This document shows positions 54,780 to 63,473 of a stretch of 64,000 bases of DNA, piece after piece; the stretch's first letter is position 1; every line of letters starts with the position of its first letter. The notes under the pieces are model-generated. The model did no database searches, was not told the origin of the DNA, and saw nothing but the letters and a program-made list of their open reading frames with translations. The stretch is from the NCBI RefSeq assembly GCF_000376825.1, contig NZ_AQXW01000004.1, positions 2,108,001 to 2,172,000 on the forward strand. Direction: 5' to 3'. A program made the position numbers and the translations under genes. The DNA comes from Demetria terragena DSM 11295. Its GTDB lineage: Bacteria > Actinomycetota > Actinomycetes > Actinomycetales > Dermatophilaceae.

Positions 54780-55391
54780 TCAATGAGTAAGGCCACCGGC
54801 CTGTTGCGCCTGGCGCAGCGGGCCGTCTGGCATTCCGGCCAAGACGCCAGCCTGATCGGCCTCGGGCTTGTCCCGGCTGAGCTTGGCTTTGGCGTGCACC
54901 TCGGTGACGGAGATTTTTAGGCCGACGATGGCCTTGAGTCGAGTCGCGATCCACTTCGCCGGGGCGTCGGACACCGCCCAGGGCTGGTCGCGTACGCCCT
55001 CGTGTCGGTCGGTCAGTCGTGTCACCGCGTCGAGCACCCAGTCAGGATCGTCGTGGACCGTGAGCGTTCCGCGCAGTTGCACCTCGGTGTAGTTCCAGGT
55101 CGGGACTACGCGGCCGTGTTCGGCCTTGGAGGCATACCAGGCCGGTGTGATGTAGCCATTGACGCCGCGCACGACCAGAAGCGCATTGGTCTCGTCGACC
55201 AGGTGCCGAGTCTGCGGGTTGGTGCGGGCGATGTGCGCAATGACGCGATCGCCTTCCCACAGGATCGGCAGACTCGTGGAGTGAGGTATGCCGTCCACGT
55301 CGGCGGTGATCAGGCTCGCCAGCGCCATCGCATCAACGAATGACCGGATCTCGGCGTCGTCCTCGACGGCCGAATGCGGTGGTAGATACAT
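54780..55391 (-). CDS. FMN-binding negative transcriptional regulator family (PaiB-like)
   Basis: A 203-residue protein beginning MYLPPHSAVEDDAEIRSFVD, a PaiB hallmark. A split-barrel flavin-binding domain follows: ALASLITADVDGIPHSTSLPILWE, then VIAHIARTNPQTRHL and VRGVNGYITPAWYASK with VVPTWNYTEVQLRG. In Bacillus PaiB affects protease and sporulation genes, though direct DNA binding is not shown for most members. Here it faces the two secreted peptidase genes across hairpin element 4; given PaiB's history, a role in protease control is tempting but unproved. Confidence 0.9.
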   Translation of the reverse strand: MYLPPHSAVEDDAEIRSFVDAMALASLITADVDGIPHSTSLPILWEGDRVIAHIARTNPQTRHLVDETNALLVVRGVNGYITPAWYASKAEHGRVVPTWNYTEVQLRGTLTVHDDPDWVLDAVTRLTDRHEGVRDQPWAVSDAPAKWIATRLKAIVGLKISVTEVHAKAKLSRDKPEADQAGVLAGMPDGPLRQAQQAGGLTH

Positions 55392-55407
55392 GGCACGCAG
55401 TGTGTCA

Positions 55408-55435
55408 GGGGTGGCCGGGCCCTTCCGGCCACCCC
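55408..55435. terminator. Strong hairpin downstream of the small secreted protein gene
   Basis: GGGGTGGCCGG-GCCCTT-CCGGCCACCCC, a perfect 11-bp stem. It lies 7 bp beyond the stop of the minus-strand secreted protein gene and before PaiB's start. There is no T-run, so it may be a Rho-assisted or stability element. Confidence 0.6.
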
Positions 55436-55442
55436 GGACATC

Positions 55443-55733
55443 TCAGGCGCGAAAGAGCGTGGTGTGCGTGACGTAGCCCGACTTGCAGGTGGCCCAGGTG
55501 GTCTGCCCGACGCTCACCTTGGGCGAGTAGACCGTCCCGCCCTTGCTGCAGGACACGCGGATCTTGTATTTCGCGGCGCCGTCGAATGAGGTGCACCGAG
55601 CAAAGCCGGTCTTCGCGCCGTTCGTGGATCGCCACAGGTCGCAACTACCCGCGGCTTCCGCCGAACCTGTAGGAACCAAGATTGCGGCAGCGGTCGCCGC
55701 GGTGGCGAGCGTACTGATCAGAGTGGAACGCAT
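55443..55733 (-). CDS. Small secreted protein of unknown function
   Basis: The ATG at 55733 gives 96 residues; the longer frame adds an unlikely leader. A signal peptide of about 28 residues (TLATAATAAAILVPTGSAEAA) precedes a 68-residue mature domain with four Cys (in GSCDLW, ARCTSF, VSCSKG, ATCKSG), probably forming two disulfides. Spacing and small size are like other actinobacterial exported peptides with no assigned function. It is transcribed away from the desaturase gene, which lies 119 bp upstream in sequence. Confidence 0.7.
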   Translation of the reverse strand: MRSTLISTLATAATAAAILVPTGSAEAAGSCDLWRSTNGAKTGFARCTSFDGAAKYKIRVSCSKGGTVYSPKVSVGQTTWATCKSGYVTHTTLFRA

Positions 55734-55852
55734 GGACCTGTCCTTCGTCGCGGAATCAATGTCACGCACACCATTGCGGGCGAGTCGCCGCGTGGTCACG
55801 CCAATCCGCTGAAAGTGGCGGAAACCGAAACCGGTCGCGGCGGACCTTCCCC

Positions 55853-57106
55853 TCATAACGCCTGGGGTGCGTTCTCGCGCCACAGACGCCGGGCGTCGCG
55901 CCAGCGGGCGCCGTCCGGCAATGACAGTTGGATGATCCGCTTCCAGGTCGATGCAAGCTGCTTAGGCAGGGGGCCGGTGGTGTAGGGGAGCCCGTAGCGC
56001 TCGCAGATCTGGCGCACTCGCGGCGCGATCTCGAAGTAGCGGTTGGACGGGATGTCCGGGAAGCAGTGGTGCTCAATCTGGTGGCTGAGATTTCCCGTCA
56101 GGATATGAAAGAGCTTGCTACCGGACAGGTTTGCCGAGCCCATCATCTGTCGTACGTACCAGTCACCACGGCTCTCGCCTTCGATCATGTCTTCAGTGAA
56201 GGTCTCGACGCCCTCGGGGAAGTGGCCGCAAAAGATGACCGAGTGCGCCCATACATTGCGGATCGCGTTGGCCGCCACGGACCCGGTCAACGCGCCGGTG
56301 CCGGACTTAGCCACCACCTGCGCGACCACCGGAAAAGCGATGTACTCCTTGGTGATCTGCTTGATCGCTTTGGTCTTCAACAAGCGGACATCGGCGTCGA
56401 AGGCCTCCTTGGTCTTATGCCCCTCCTGCACCTGGTCCCACTCCAGGTCATAGGAGGCAATGCCCCACTCGAAGACCAACGCCAGACCCGCGTTGACGAG
56501 TGGGTTGAACAGGTCGCGCCGCGCCCACGGCTGGTCTTCATCGACGCGCAGGATGTTGTAGCCGACGTCGCGGTCTTTGCCGATGACATTGGTCCAGGTG
56601 TGGTGCAGGTCGTTGTGCGTGTGCTGCCAGCCGCGCGCGGGAGCGACGAAGTCCCACTCATAAGTGGTGGAGTGAATATCTGGGTCGCGCATCCAATCCC
56701 ATTGCCCATGAAGGGTGTTGTGGCCTACCTCCATGTTGTCCAGCACCTTGCCGAGCGCCAGCATCCCGGTGCCAAGAGCCCATGCCGGGCGGTATCGCGA
56801 GGCCAGCAACATCGCGCGGCCACCAACCTCGAGGCCGCGGGTGATCTTGACCATTCGCTTGATGTACGCCGCATCCTTGGCCCCGCGCGAGGCGATCACT
56901 TCGTCGCGGATGGCGTCGAGCTCGGCTCCGAGTTGGCGTACTTCCTCGTCGCTGAGGTGGTCGGCACCCGGTGGACGGACGGCGGGGCTGCCAGCGGCGG
57001 GGAGGACGCCAGTGCGCTGGGTGACCGATGGCTTACTGCCCCGACGCAACGAGGTGTCGACCACGGGGTCGGTGGCGCTCGCGGGGGGTGCATCGGTCAG
57101 GGTCAT
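55853..57106 (-). CDS. Membrane acyl-CoA desaturase, DesA3-like
   Basis: A 417-residue membrane desaturase with the three histidine boxes that bind two irons: HNTLH (129-133), HNDLHH (164-169) and HQIEHH near residue 350. Hydrophobic stretches such as AMLLASRYRPAWALGTGMLA separate them. It introduces a double bond in fatty acyl-CoA, producing oleate-type lipids, as mycobacterial DesA3. Its electron donor is the reductase encoded 18 bp upstream on the same strand, in the same arrangement as the mycobacterial desA3-reductase pair. A PucR regulator is divergent from that reductase. Confidence 0.93.
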   Translation of the reverse strand: MTLTDAPPASATDPVVDTSLRRGSKPSVTQRTGVLPAAGSPAVRPPGADHLSDEEVRQLGAELDAIRDEVIASRGAKDAAYIKRMVKITRGLEVGGRAMLLASRYRPAWALGTGMLALGKVLDNMEVGHNTLHGQWDWMRDPDIHSTTYEWDFVAPARGWQHTHNDLHHTWTNVIGKDRDVGYNILRVDEDQPWARRDLFNPLVNAGLALVFEWGIASYDLEWDQVQEGHKTKEAFDADVRLLKTKAIKQITKEYIAFPVVAQVVAKSGTGALTGSVAANAIRNVWAHSVIFCGHFPEGVETFTEDMIEGESRGDWYVRQMMGSANLSGSKLFHILTGNLSHQIEHHCFPDIPSNRYFEIAPRVRQICERYGLPYTTGPLPKQLASTWKRIIQLSLPDGARWRDARRLWRENAPQAL

Positions 57107-57124
57107 AGGTCCTCCTGCTGGAAT

Positions 57125-58213
57125 TCAGACGTCAAGGTGCACCGGGCCAGCGGCAGCCGAAATGCACGTTTGGATGAGTTCGCCCTCGTCTTGGCGGATC
57201 TCGCCGGTGCGCAGGTCTTTGACCTGGCCAGAGAGCAGTGGCGTGAGGCAGCTGTGGCAGATGCCCATACGGCATCCGTGGGGCATGAGTACGCCGGCGT
57301 TTTCGCCGGCCTCGAGGAGGGTGGTGGCGCCGTCGGCGTCGGCTTCCTTGTCGGACTTTTCGAACACGACGCGACCACCGGCGCCGTCATCGACCAAGAG
57401 TGAGGTTTCGAACCTTTCCACGGACAACTCATCGGGCGCATGAAAGGTCTGCCAAAACTCGGTCGCGTCATCGAGGAGTTCGCTCGGACCGCAGACAAAG
57501 GCCTTGCGCGAGCGCCAATCAGGGCAGAGGTCGTCAAGGTCGGCAATGGTGGAGAAGTCAATGCGCCCTTCGGATTCAGTCCAGCGGTGTACGACGTGCA
57601 ATGCCCGGTAGGTGCGCTCAAGGTCGGCGAGTTCGTCGCGGAAAAGCGCGACCTCCTGGCTGCGCTCGGAATGGATCAGCACGACGTCCGCGTCGCGCCG
57701 TCGCGGGAGGAGCGTACGGATCATCGACATGACCGGCGTGATGCCGGAGCCCGCGGTCAGCATGAGGAGTGGGCGCGGGCCAGGCGGCAGGACGAAGTCG
57801 CCCTGGGGCGGCGCGAGGAAAAACACGTCACCGGGTTTGGTGTGCTCGACCAGGTGGCGTGACACCCGGCCGATCGCCGTCACGGTCACGGCGGGGTTGG
57901 CGCCTTCGGGAGCGGACAGGGAGTACGACCGCCACTGCCGGATGCCGTCGATCTCGACCCCGATGCGGGCATACTGACCGGCCTCGTGGGCGTGCCACCC
58001 GCGGCCCGGTCGGAACGAGATGGTGGCGCTATTGGCCGTCTCTGGTGTCACCGCAGTCACCACCCCGCGCAACTGTCGGGCCGAGGAGAGTGGGCTGACG
58101 AGGTTGAGAAAGTCTTCGGGAGCGAAGGGGGCGGTGAAGACGCCGAGGGCGCGACGCGCCAACTGTCCTCCTCCACGACTCACCCCACTAGTGTGATTGG
58201 CGCGAGCGGTCAT
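57125..58213 (-). CDS. Ferredoxin-NADPH reductase-like partner of the desaturase
   Basis: A 362-residue oxidoreductase. The FAD/NAD module has WRSYSLSAPEGANP, MLTAGSGITPVMSMIRTLL and LIHSERSQEVALFRDEL; the C-terminal 2Fe-2S ferredoxin domain has GCRMGICHSCLTPLL and the fourth Cys in QTCISA. It passes electrons from NADPH to the desaturase, as the Rv3230c-type reductase does in mycobacteria. It precedes the desaturase gene by 18 bp, so they form an operon; the promoter would lie in the 76-bp gap shared with the PucR gene. Confidence 0.92.
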   Translation of the reverse strand: MTARANHTSGVSRGGGQLARRALGVFTAPFAPEDFLNLVSPLSSARQLRGVVTAVTPETANSATISFRPGRGWHAHEAGQYARIGVEIDGIRQWRSYSLSAPEGANPAVTVTAIGRVSRHLVEHTKPGDVFFLAPPQGDFVLPPGPRPLLMLTAGSGITPVMSMIRTLLPRRRDADVVLIHSERSQEVALFRDELADLERTYRALHVVHRWTESEGRIDFSTIADLDDLCPDWRSRKAFVCGPSELLDDATEFWQTFHAPDELSVERFETSLLVDDGAGGRVVFEKSDKEADADGATTLLEAGENAGVLMPHGCRMGICHSCLTPLLSGQVKDLRTGEIRQDEGELIQTCISAAAGPVHLDV

Positions 58214-58289
58214 ATTCTGCTGCCTCAGACCACAACTACAGGGCGCTTGTTTGTCTTAACACGAGCAAAAAGGTGGTGAACGGCCTGTC

Positions 58290-59495
58290 ATGAGCCGTCA
58301 CGTCGTAGAGCTGACCGACGACGCGCCGCCTTGGGCTGCGCTGCCGCGCGATGTCTCTGATGCGATGAAGCCGCATATGAGCGAGGTCGTCGGCGCCATC
58401 ATCGAGGTCATCCAGCGCGACGTCCCGGCCTATGCGCGACCTCTAGAAGGCGATTTCGGCGTCGCCGTACGTCGCGGCGTGGAGGTGGCGCTGTCGCGGT
58501 TGCTGCTGGAGTTGCCTGGCTCCACTGAGCCAGCGCTGCCGCCGCACGCGCGACAGGTTTACGTCGGGCTCGGTAAGGGCGAAGCCCGGACCGGTCGACC
58601 GATGGAGGTGCTGCTGGCGGCCTACCGCATCGGCGCTCGCGTGGCCTTCCGTGCCGTGTCGCGTATCGCGGTGGAGGAGGGTCTGGACCCGACCGTCTTG
58701 ATGCCCTTGGGCGAGTCGATCTTTGCCTACATGGACGAACTCACCACCGCGAGCATCGAGGCGTTCACCGCCGAGCAGTTTCGCCGTGCTGGAGAACGAG
58801 ACCGGCGGCGCGCGCAGCTCGTGGAACAACTCGTGTCCGGGCGTGCCGATGAGGCCGACCTGCGCCAGTTGGCAACCGAGGCGGGCTGGCCGATCCCTGC
58901 GGAGGTGGTGGTTGCTGTGCTGCCCACGGAGCGGGCCGACGGCCTTCGCCTCGCACTGGGAGAGACCGGGTTGGTGCGCGGACGGCCGGACCAGGTCGTC
59001 ATGGTGGCGCCCGCGCCCACCAGTGGCCGAGCCCGCCGGAGACTGGAGCATGCCCTGGCCGATCGTCGCGCCTGGATCGGCCCGGCACGACCTTGGCTGC
59101 GGGCTGCGGCGTCACTACGCGCTGCCCACGCGGCGATGACCATGCCAGACCCGGCGAGCGTTCACCAGGCCGAGGGAGAAGGACCGTGGTGGGTCCGCGA
59201 CCACCTGTCCACCCTCGTCCTCGGCCACGAGCCAGAGTTGGTGGCCGACCTGGCGGCGCAATGCCTCGCGCCGCTGGACGGTCTACGCCCCGGCCAGCGA
59301 GCGAGGCTCGCCAAGACCTTGCTCTCCTGGCTCGGCCATCAAGGCGAGCGATCCAAAGTGGCCGCCGAGCTCCACATCCACCCCCAAACCGTGGGTTATC
59401 GAGTCGGGCAGCTTCGTGAGTTGTTTGGCGCCGCCCTGGACGACCCCACCTCCCGGTTCGAGTTGCAGATCGTGCTGCGCGCGGGCCACGCATAA
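58290..59495 (+). CDS. PucR family transcriptional regulator
   Basis: A 401-residue PucR/CdaR-type regulator. It has an N-terminal helical ligand domain (VVGAIIEVIQRDVPAYARPL, then YVGLGKGEARTGRPMEVLL), a middle GGDEF-like region, and a C-terminal helix-turn-helix in LLSWLGHQGERSKVAAELHI, followed by TVGYRVGQLRELFG. It is divergent from the desaturase operon with 76 bp between starts. The gap has an imperfect dyad (TTGTTTGTC-TTAA-CACGAGCAA, 6 of 9 pairs), a candidate site. It is therefore a likely regulator of fatty acid desaturation, by position only. Confidence 0.88.
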   Translation: MSRHVVELTDDAPPWAALPRDVSDAMKPHMSEVVGAIIEVIQRDVPAYARPLEGDFGVAVRRGVEVALSRLLLELPGSTEPALPPHARQVYVGLGKGEARTGRPMEVLLAAYRIGARVAFRAVSRIAVEEGLDPTVLMPLGESIFAYMDELTTASIEAFTAEQFRRAGERDRRRAQLVEQLVSGRADEADLRQLATEAGWPIPAEVVVAVLPTERADGLRLALGETGLVRGRPDQVVMVAPAPTSGRARRRLEHALADRRAWIGPARPWLRAAASLRAAHAAMTMPDPASVHQAEGEGPWWVRDHLSTLVLGHEPELVADLAAQCLAPLDGLRPGQRARLAKTLLSWLGHQGERSKVAAELHIHPQTVGYRVGQLRELFGAALDDPTSRFELQIVLRAGHA

Positions 59496-59520
59496 GTGAT
59501 GAACCAGGCATGCTGAGGCC

Positions 59521-60435
59521 ATGACGTATGTCGCGCTCGGTGATTCCTACGCTGCCGGGGTAGGTGCCGGAACGCCTGAGGATGGTTGCGGCCGCACCTC
59601 TGCTGGATATCCGTTGGCCGTGTCTCGGGCGCTGGACGAAGCCTTGCTCTACGAGGCCTGCCCGGGCGCGACGACGGTGGAAGTCGCGACGATCCAGACG
59701 GGCGTGATCACTCGCGAGACCAGCCGGGTGAGTGTCACGGCGGGCGGCAACGACCTCGGCTTCGCAGACGTGCTCACCGAGATCGCCAAGCCTTCCTGGC
59801 TCTCAGACAGCGGCGCGGTGTTGGCCGAGACCGAGCGCAGGGTCGGGGAGGATCTTCCCCAGGCGTTGGATGTCTTGTTCGATGCGATCAAGAGTCGCGG
59901 CCCGCAAGCGCAGATCGTCATGGTCGGCTACCCGCGACTCTTCTCATCCGGAGATTGCAGTCTGGTGACCTTCTTCACCGACGACGAGATCGCGCGGATG
60001 AACGGCATTGCTGATCGGATGGCCGAGGTGATGGGCAAGGTCTGTTCCGAGAGTGGAGCCGAATTCGTTGATGTGCGAGAGGAATTCGCCGCTCACGGGA
60101 CCTGCGCGGATCAAGAATGGGTTCACGGAGCGTCCTACCCACTGGAGGAGTCTTTCCACCCCAACGGCGCGGGCCACGAGGCCTATGCGCGCCTCGCCCT
60201 GGCCGGCTTCGGTGTCGACGCCGCGCCGGCCGACCGCCCGCAGCCACAGGTGACGCGCGCGATGATGCCCGACCGCCGCCGACCCGTATTCCTGCCGCCC
60301 GACCTCTCGGTGCCGCGAAGTCAGCGTCCGGGGCGGGCTACTCCCGGCCGGTACGCCGCCGCCAGGCCCGGCGAGACTCGCCCGGGCGCGGACGGCCGGC
60401 AATTTCTGGCGCCACCAGAGACCCGACGACCGTGA
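59521..60435 (+). CDS. SGNH/GDSL hydrolase without a signal peptide
   Basis: A 304-residue SGNH hydrolase that begins directly with block I: MTYVALGDSYAAGVGAG (Ser in GDSY). Blocks follow: VTAGGNDLGFADVL with the Asn, VGYPRLF, and catalytic Asp/His near EESFHPNGAGHEAYA. There is no signal peptide and only 25 bp to the PucR stop, so it is either cytoplasmic or has lost its leader. The C-terminal 75 residues are Pro/Arg-rich and low in order. It is paralogous to the secreted hydrolase at 61254-62279; the opposite-strand gene at 60338 overlaps its 3' end by 98 bp. Confidence 0.85.
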   Translation: MTYVALGDSYAAGVGAGTPEDGCGRTSAGYPLAVSRALDEALLYEACPGATTVEVATIQTGVITRETSRVSVTAGGNDLGFADVLTEIAKPSWLSDSGAVLAETERRVGEDLPQALDVLFDAIKSRGPQAQIVMVGYPRLFSSGDCSLVTFFTDDEIARMNGIADRMAEVMGKVCSESGAEFVDVREEFAAHGTCADQEWVHGASYPLEESFHPNGAGHEAYARLALAGFGVDAAPADRPQPQVTRAMMPDRRRPVFLPPDLSVPRSQRPGRATPGRYAAARPGETRPGADGRQFLAPPETRRP

Positions 60436-61141
60436 CCGTTCCGGCGATGACGTTGCCGGGAGTGACGTCGTCGTAGTCATCTCCGGCGAGGCACAGATCG
60501 AGGTCGCCGATTGCCGTACGCACCTGGGTCGCCAGGAACCGGCCCCCCGTCAACTCGTTGGTTCTCGGCTCGACCTGGCTCACGACCCCTGACATGAGCG
60601 CGTATGGAGTTGGCTTGGCAGGTCCGTAGAAACCATTGGCCAAGAACGCTTTTGACGACATGCGCGGTGGCCACGCAAGGCCACGATCGCGCACCTGAGC
60701 CGGCGGGGGTCCGAGCTCGTCTTCGGTGCCGAGAAGGCTGGCGTCCGAGGCCAAGAAGGCGCCGATATCTGCATGCACACTGATGTGAGTTCCCAACGCA
60801 GTCAGGCAAATACGCCCATTCGACGGGACGTCGCTGAGGTGGCGTCGCTGTTCAACTTGGCACGTCACGCCGGTGTGCCCTATGCCGTCTGAGCTCGTGA
60901 CCATGATCTTCGTGACCTCGGTCGACACGGGAACGATGGAGACGTAGTCGAACTCCGACGTCCCGGCAAACGTCGGCACGATATGGGGAGTCCCGGCCAG
61001 CACGTCGTAAACCACGCGCGCGCCGCTTGGGTCCTGCCAGGCATAGGTCTGAACGCCGAAGCTCTCCCGAAGGAATTCGCGGTCCCGGCTGGTGAGTTCC
61101 GCGATAAGCGCGTCAAGGCCCGCCGTGGAGGTCACGGCCAT
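60338..61141 (-). CDS. Uncharacterised protein between the SGNH hydrolases
   Basis: The ATG at 61141 gives 267 residues starting MAVTSTAGLDALIAELTSR; the frame opens earlier without support. No family recognised. It has segments with predicted beta character (EFDYVSIVPVSTEVTKIMVTS, RICLTALGTHISVHADIGAF) and a basic C-terminal tail (RPRPGESRRAWRRRTGRE) that overlaps the SGNH gene antisense by 98 bp. No signal peptide or membrane helix. It is divergent from the secreted SGNH gene, with 112 bp between starts. It could be a house-keeping protein of the hydrolase locus or an unrelated neighbour. Confidence 0.6.
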   Translation of the reverse strand: MAVTSTAGLDALIAELTSRDREFLRESFGVQTYAWQDPSGARVVYDVLAGTPHIVPTFAGTSEFDYVSIVPVSTEVTKIMVTSSDGIGHTGVTCQVEQRRHLSDVPSNGRICLTALGTHISVHADIGAFLASDASLLGTEDELGPPPAQVRDRGLAWPPRMSSKAFLANGFYGPAKPTPYALMSGVVSQVEPRTNELTGGRFLATQVRTAIGDLDLCLAGDDYDDVTPGNVIAGTVTVVGSLVAPEIAGRPRPGESRRAWRRRTGRE

Positions 61142-61253
61142 GCCGATACACGCGAGATTGCTGGTCACGAGTGCCAACGGTAGGCCACGACCGCCCCAAG
61201 TTGTTCGCCGCGCATTCACCCATACACACAATTTCTCGGCCAGAGTGAACGCC

Positions 61254-62279
61254 ATGTCGACCATTCGCACCGCAGGCCTGTTGACCGTCGGGACCGCTCT
61301 CGTCCTGTCCACCGCATCCCCATCGCACGCCGCCGCGGGCGCCTATGTGGCGCTAGGAGACTCGTTCTCCGCGGGTACCGGCACCAAGTCAAAGGTGGAT
61401 GATTGCTATCGCTCGCAGCTCGGGTATCCGGCGCTCCTGGCCCAGAAAAGTGGCCTGAACCTGGACTACCAGGCGTGCTCGGGTGCGACGACCGCCGGAG
61501 TGCGGGACAACCAACTAGGGACCCTCAACAGTTCGACGGCATTCGTCACGATGACCATTGGCGGCAACGACGTCGGATTCGCGGACGTGCTGCTCGAATG
61601 CGCCAAGCCCGGATGGCTCAGCGACTGCGAAGGCGCCATCGCAGGCGGCACCGCGATCCTGAACGGCAGCCTTCCCGGCCGCTACGACGAGTTGTTCGGC
61701 ACGATCAAGAACAAGGCCACCAATGCGAAGGTCACGGTCGGCGGGTACCCGCACCTGTTCAACGGCGAGGACTGCAACGCCGCGACCTTTTTCAGCCCGG
61801 ACGAGCAGAGCAGCCTCAACTCCTCGACCTCGAGTCTCGGCGAGCTCATCAAGAGCAAGGCCGGGGCGTACGGGTTCGGCTATGTCGATCCGGTGAGCAC
61901 CTTCAAGGGCCACGCTGTCTGCGATAACCCGGAGTGGATTAACGGCCTGAGTAACCCGGTGGAGGAGTCCTACCACCCCAATCGCGCTGGCAATGAGGCG
62001 TACGCGTCGCTCTTTGGCGGGGCCGTGGGTAAGGCATACCGGGCACCGAGCGATCGCTCGGCCTCGGCGGAGCAAGCCTCGCCGGCGCAGCAAGTGCAGG
62101 CGCAGGCCAACTATGTGCTGAGCCTGAAACTCACGTCGCCCAGCAACCTGGCCAAAGCGCAGACCGCTGGCGTGAAGCCGAGCGAGGTCAAGCGACTCAA
62201 CTCAGCCCTTCGGTCGTCCGACACCGCAACGGTGCAACAGGCGCTCGACGGGCTGCAGGCGCTCGACCGGCAGATGTAG
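61254..62279 (+). CDS. Secreted SGNH/GDSL hydrolase
   Basis: The ATG at 61254 gives 341 residues with a signal peptide of about 29 residues (TAGLLTVGTALVLSTASPSHA, cleavage after HA-A). Mature protein: AYVALGDSFSAGTGTKSK block I, MTIGGNDVGFADVLLECAKP with Asn, VGGYPHLFNGEDC, and ESYHPNRAGNEAYA with the His. Three pairs of Cys suggest disulfides as in Streptomyces scabies-type esterases. It hydrolyses lipid or polysaccharide esters outside the cell. The C-terminal 70 residues form a helical extension (QVQAQANYVLSLKLTSPSNL) absent from basic SGNH enzymes. Confidence 0.9.
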   Translation: MSTIRTAGLLTVGTALVLSTASPSHAAAGAYVALGDSFSAGTGTKSKVDDCYRSQLGYPALLAQKSGLNLDYQACSGATTAGVRDNQLGTLNSSTAFVTMTIGGNDVGFADVLLECAKPGWLSDCEGAIAGGTAILNGSLPGRYDELFGTIKNKATNAKVTVGGYPHLFNGEDCNAATFFSPDEQSSLNSSTSSLGELIKSKAGAYGFGYVDPVSTFKGHAVCDNPEWINGLSNPVEESYHPNRAGNEAYASLFGGAVGKAYRAPSDRSASAEQASPAQQVQAQANYVLSLKLTSPSNLAKAQTAGVKPSEVKRLNSALRSSDTATVQQALDGLQALDRQM

Positions 62280-62291
62280 CGGTCTGCTGAC

Positions 62292-62762
62292 CTAGCGGCG
62301 CGTGACGAGGATGCCGTCCTCGTCAGCCCACAGGGTCGCGCCCGGGGTGAAGGTCGCGTCGCCGAAGGTCAGCGGTACGTCCACCTCGCCGGTCCCTTCC
62401 TTGGCGCTCTTGCGCGGGTTGGAACCCAGCGCCCGGACGCCAAGGTCGAGTTCGCGCAGGGCCGCCACGTCGCGTACGGCCCCGTGGATGACGACGCCCG
62501 CCCAGCCATGCTCGACGGCGCTCGCGGCGATGAGGTCGCCCATCAGCGCGGATTCGAGTGATCCGCCGCCGTCAACCACGAGCACCCGATCATTGCCCGG
62601 TGTGGCCAGGGTGTGCTTGAGCAGGGCGTTGTCGCGATGGCACCGAATCGTGGCGATCGGACCGCTGAACCATGCCCGGCCGCCATAGGAACGCAACTGC
62701 ACCGAGCACGAGTCCAACTCGTCGCCGCGCTCGTCGAAGAGGTCGGCTGTGCTGAGGTCCAC
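62292..62762 (-). CDS. rraA: RraA family protein
   Basis: A 156-residue RraA-fold protein. Features: TADLFDERGDELDSCSVQLR, GGRAWFSGPIATIRCH, VLVVDGGGSLESALMGDLIA, GWAGVVIHGAVRDVAALREL and WADEDGILV. RraA modulates RNase E in enterobacteria; homologues in other bacteria are often 4-hydroxy-4-methyl-2-oxoglutarate aldolases with the same fold, and this function cannot be separated by eye. It is 9 bp downstream of the histidine phosphatase gene, likely in the same operon. Confidence 0.9.
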   Translation of the reverse strand: MDLSTADLFDERGDELDSCSVQLRSYGGRAWFSGPIATIRCHRDNALLKHTLATPGNDRVLVVDGGGSLESALMGDLIAASAVEHGWAGVVIHGAVRDVAALRELDLGVRALGSNPRKSAKEGTGEVDVPLTFGDATFTPGATLWADEDGILVTRR

Positions 62763-62771
62763 GGTTGCTCC

Positions 62772-63425
62772 TTAGGTTTGGGCGTGCTCCACGGCGCGCC
62801 CGTCGAACGGATTGTCCTCGTCGTGATCGAGCGGCACGCCCATCCAGCTGCGGGCTACCCACGCGCCGGGCTCTCCGTCGACGACGACCACACCGGTGTT
62901 CGCGAGCGGGTTGTTCAACGCGAACCGCGGCCCGAGATTGCTGCTGCGAAGGGTGGTCCAGGTGCGAATTGCCGCACCGTGACTCACGATCGCGGCGACC
63001 TGATGGCCCGCGTCGAAGACCTGCTGCACGGAGGAGTCGTAGCGAGCGAAAAAGTCCGTGCCGCGCTCGCCGCCGGGAATGGTGACGTCCAGATCGGAGT
63101 CGGCCCACTGGGCCATACAGCGCAGATAGGTCCGAATGCTCTCCTCGTCAGTGCGCTTCTCCACCGATCCGGCCTGCACCTCGTGGGTGCCCGCCAGCTC
63201 CACGGGCTCGAGCCCGAGATGGTCCGCGAGGGGGCGAGCCGTCAGGTGCGTACGCAGCGCCTGGGAGACATAGATCGCCTCGACCGGCTCGTCAGCCACC
63301 GTCTGGGGGATGGACCGTGCCTGCTGGGCTCCCAACTCGGTGAGCCCGGGCCCGGGCAGCACGGTGTCGAGGGCTCCGGCGACATTGGCTGGGGTCTGAC
63401 CGTGTCGGATCAACAAAAGGCGCAC
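62772..63425 (-). CDS. Histidine phosphatase superfamily protein
   Basis: The GTG at 63425 gives 217 residues starting (M)RLLLIRHGQTPANVAGALD; the frame opens 11 codons earlier. The RHG motif is intact, with LPGPGLTELGAQQA, and the second His in SHGAAI. This is the phosphoglycerate-mutase-like fold; most members dephosphorylate small metabolites, with no assigned substrate here. It begins beside a repeat-rich intergenic region at 63474-63605. Confidence 0.88.
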   Translation of the reverse strand: MRLLLIRHGQTPANVAGALDTVLPGPGLTELGAQQARSIPQTVADEPVEAIYVSQALRTHLTARPLADHLGLEPVELAGTHEVQAGSVEKRTDEESIRTYLRCMAQWADSDLDVTIPGGERGTDFFARYDSSVQQVFDAGHQVAAIVSHGAAIRTWTTLRSSNLGPRFALNNPLANTGVVVVDGEPGAWVARSWMGVPLDHDEDNPFDGRAVEHAQT

Positions 63426-63473
63426 TCCGCCATCCTTCCACCCGTGGCCGATGAGCACTCATCGAGTGGCGGT

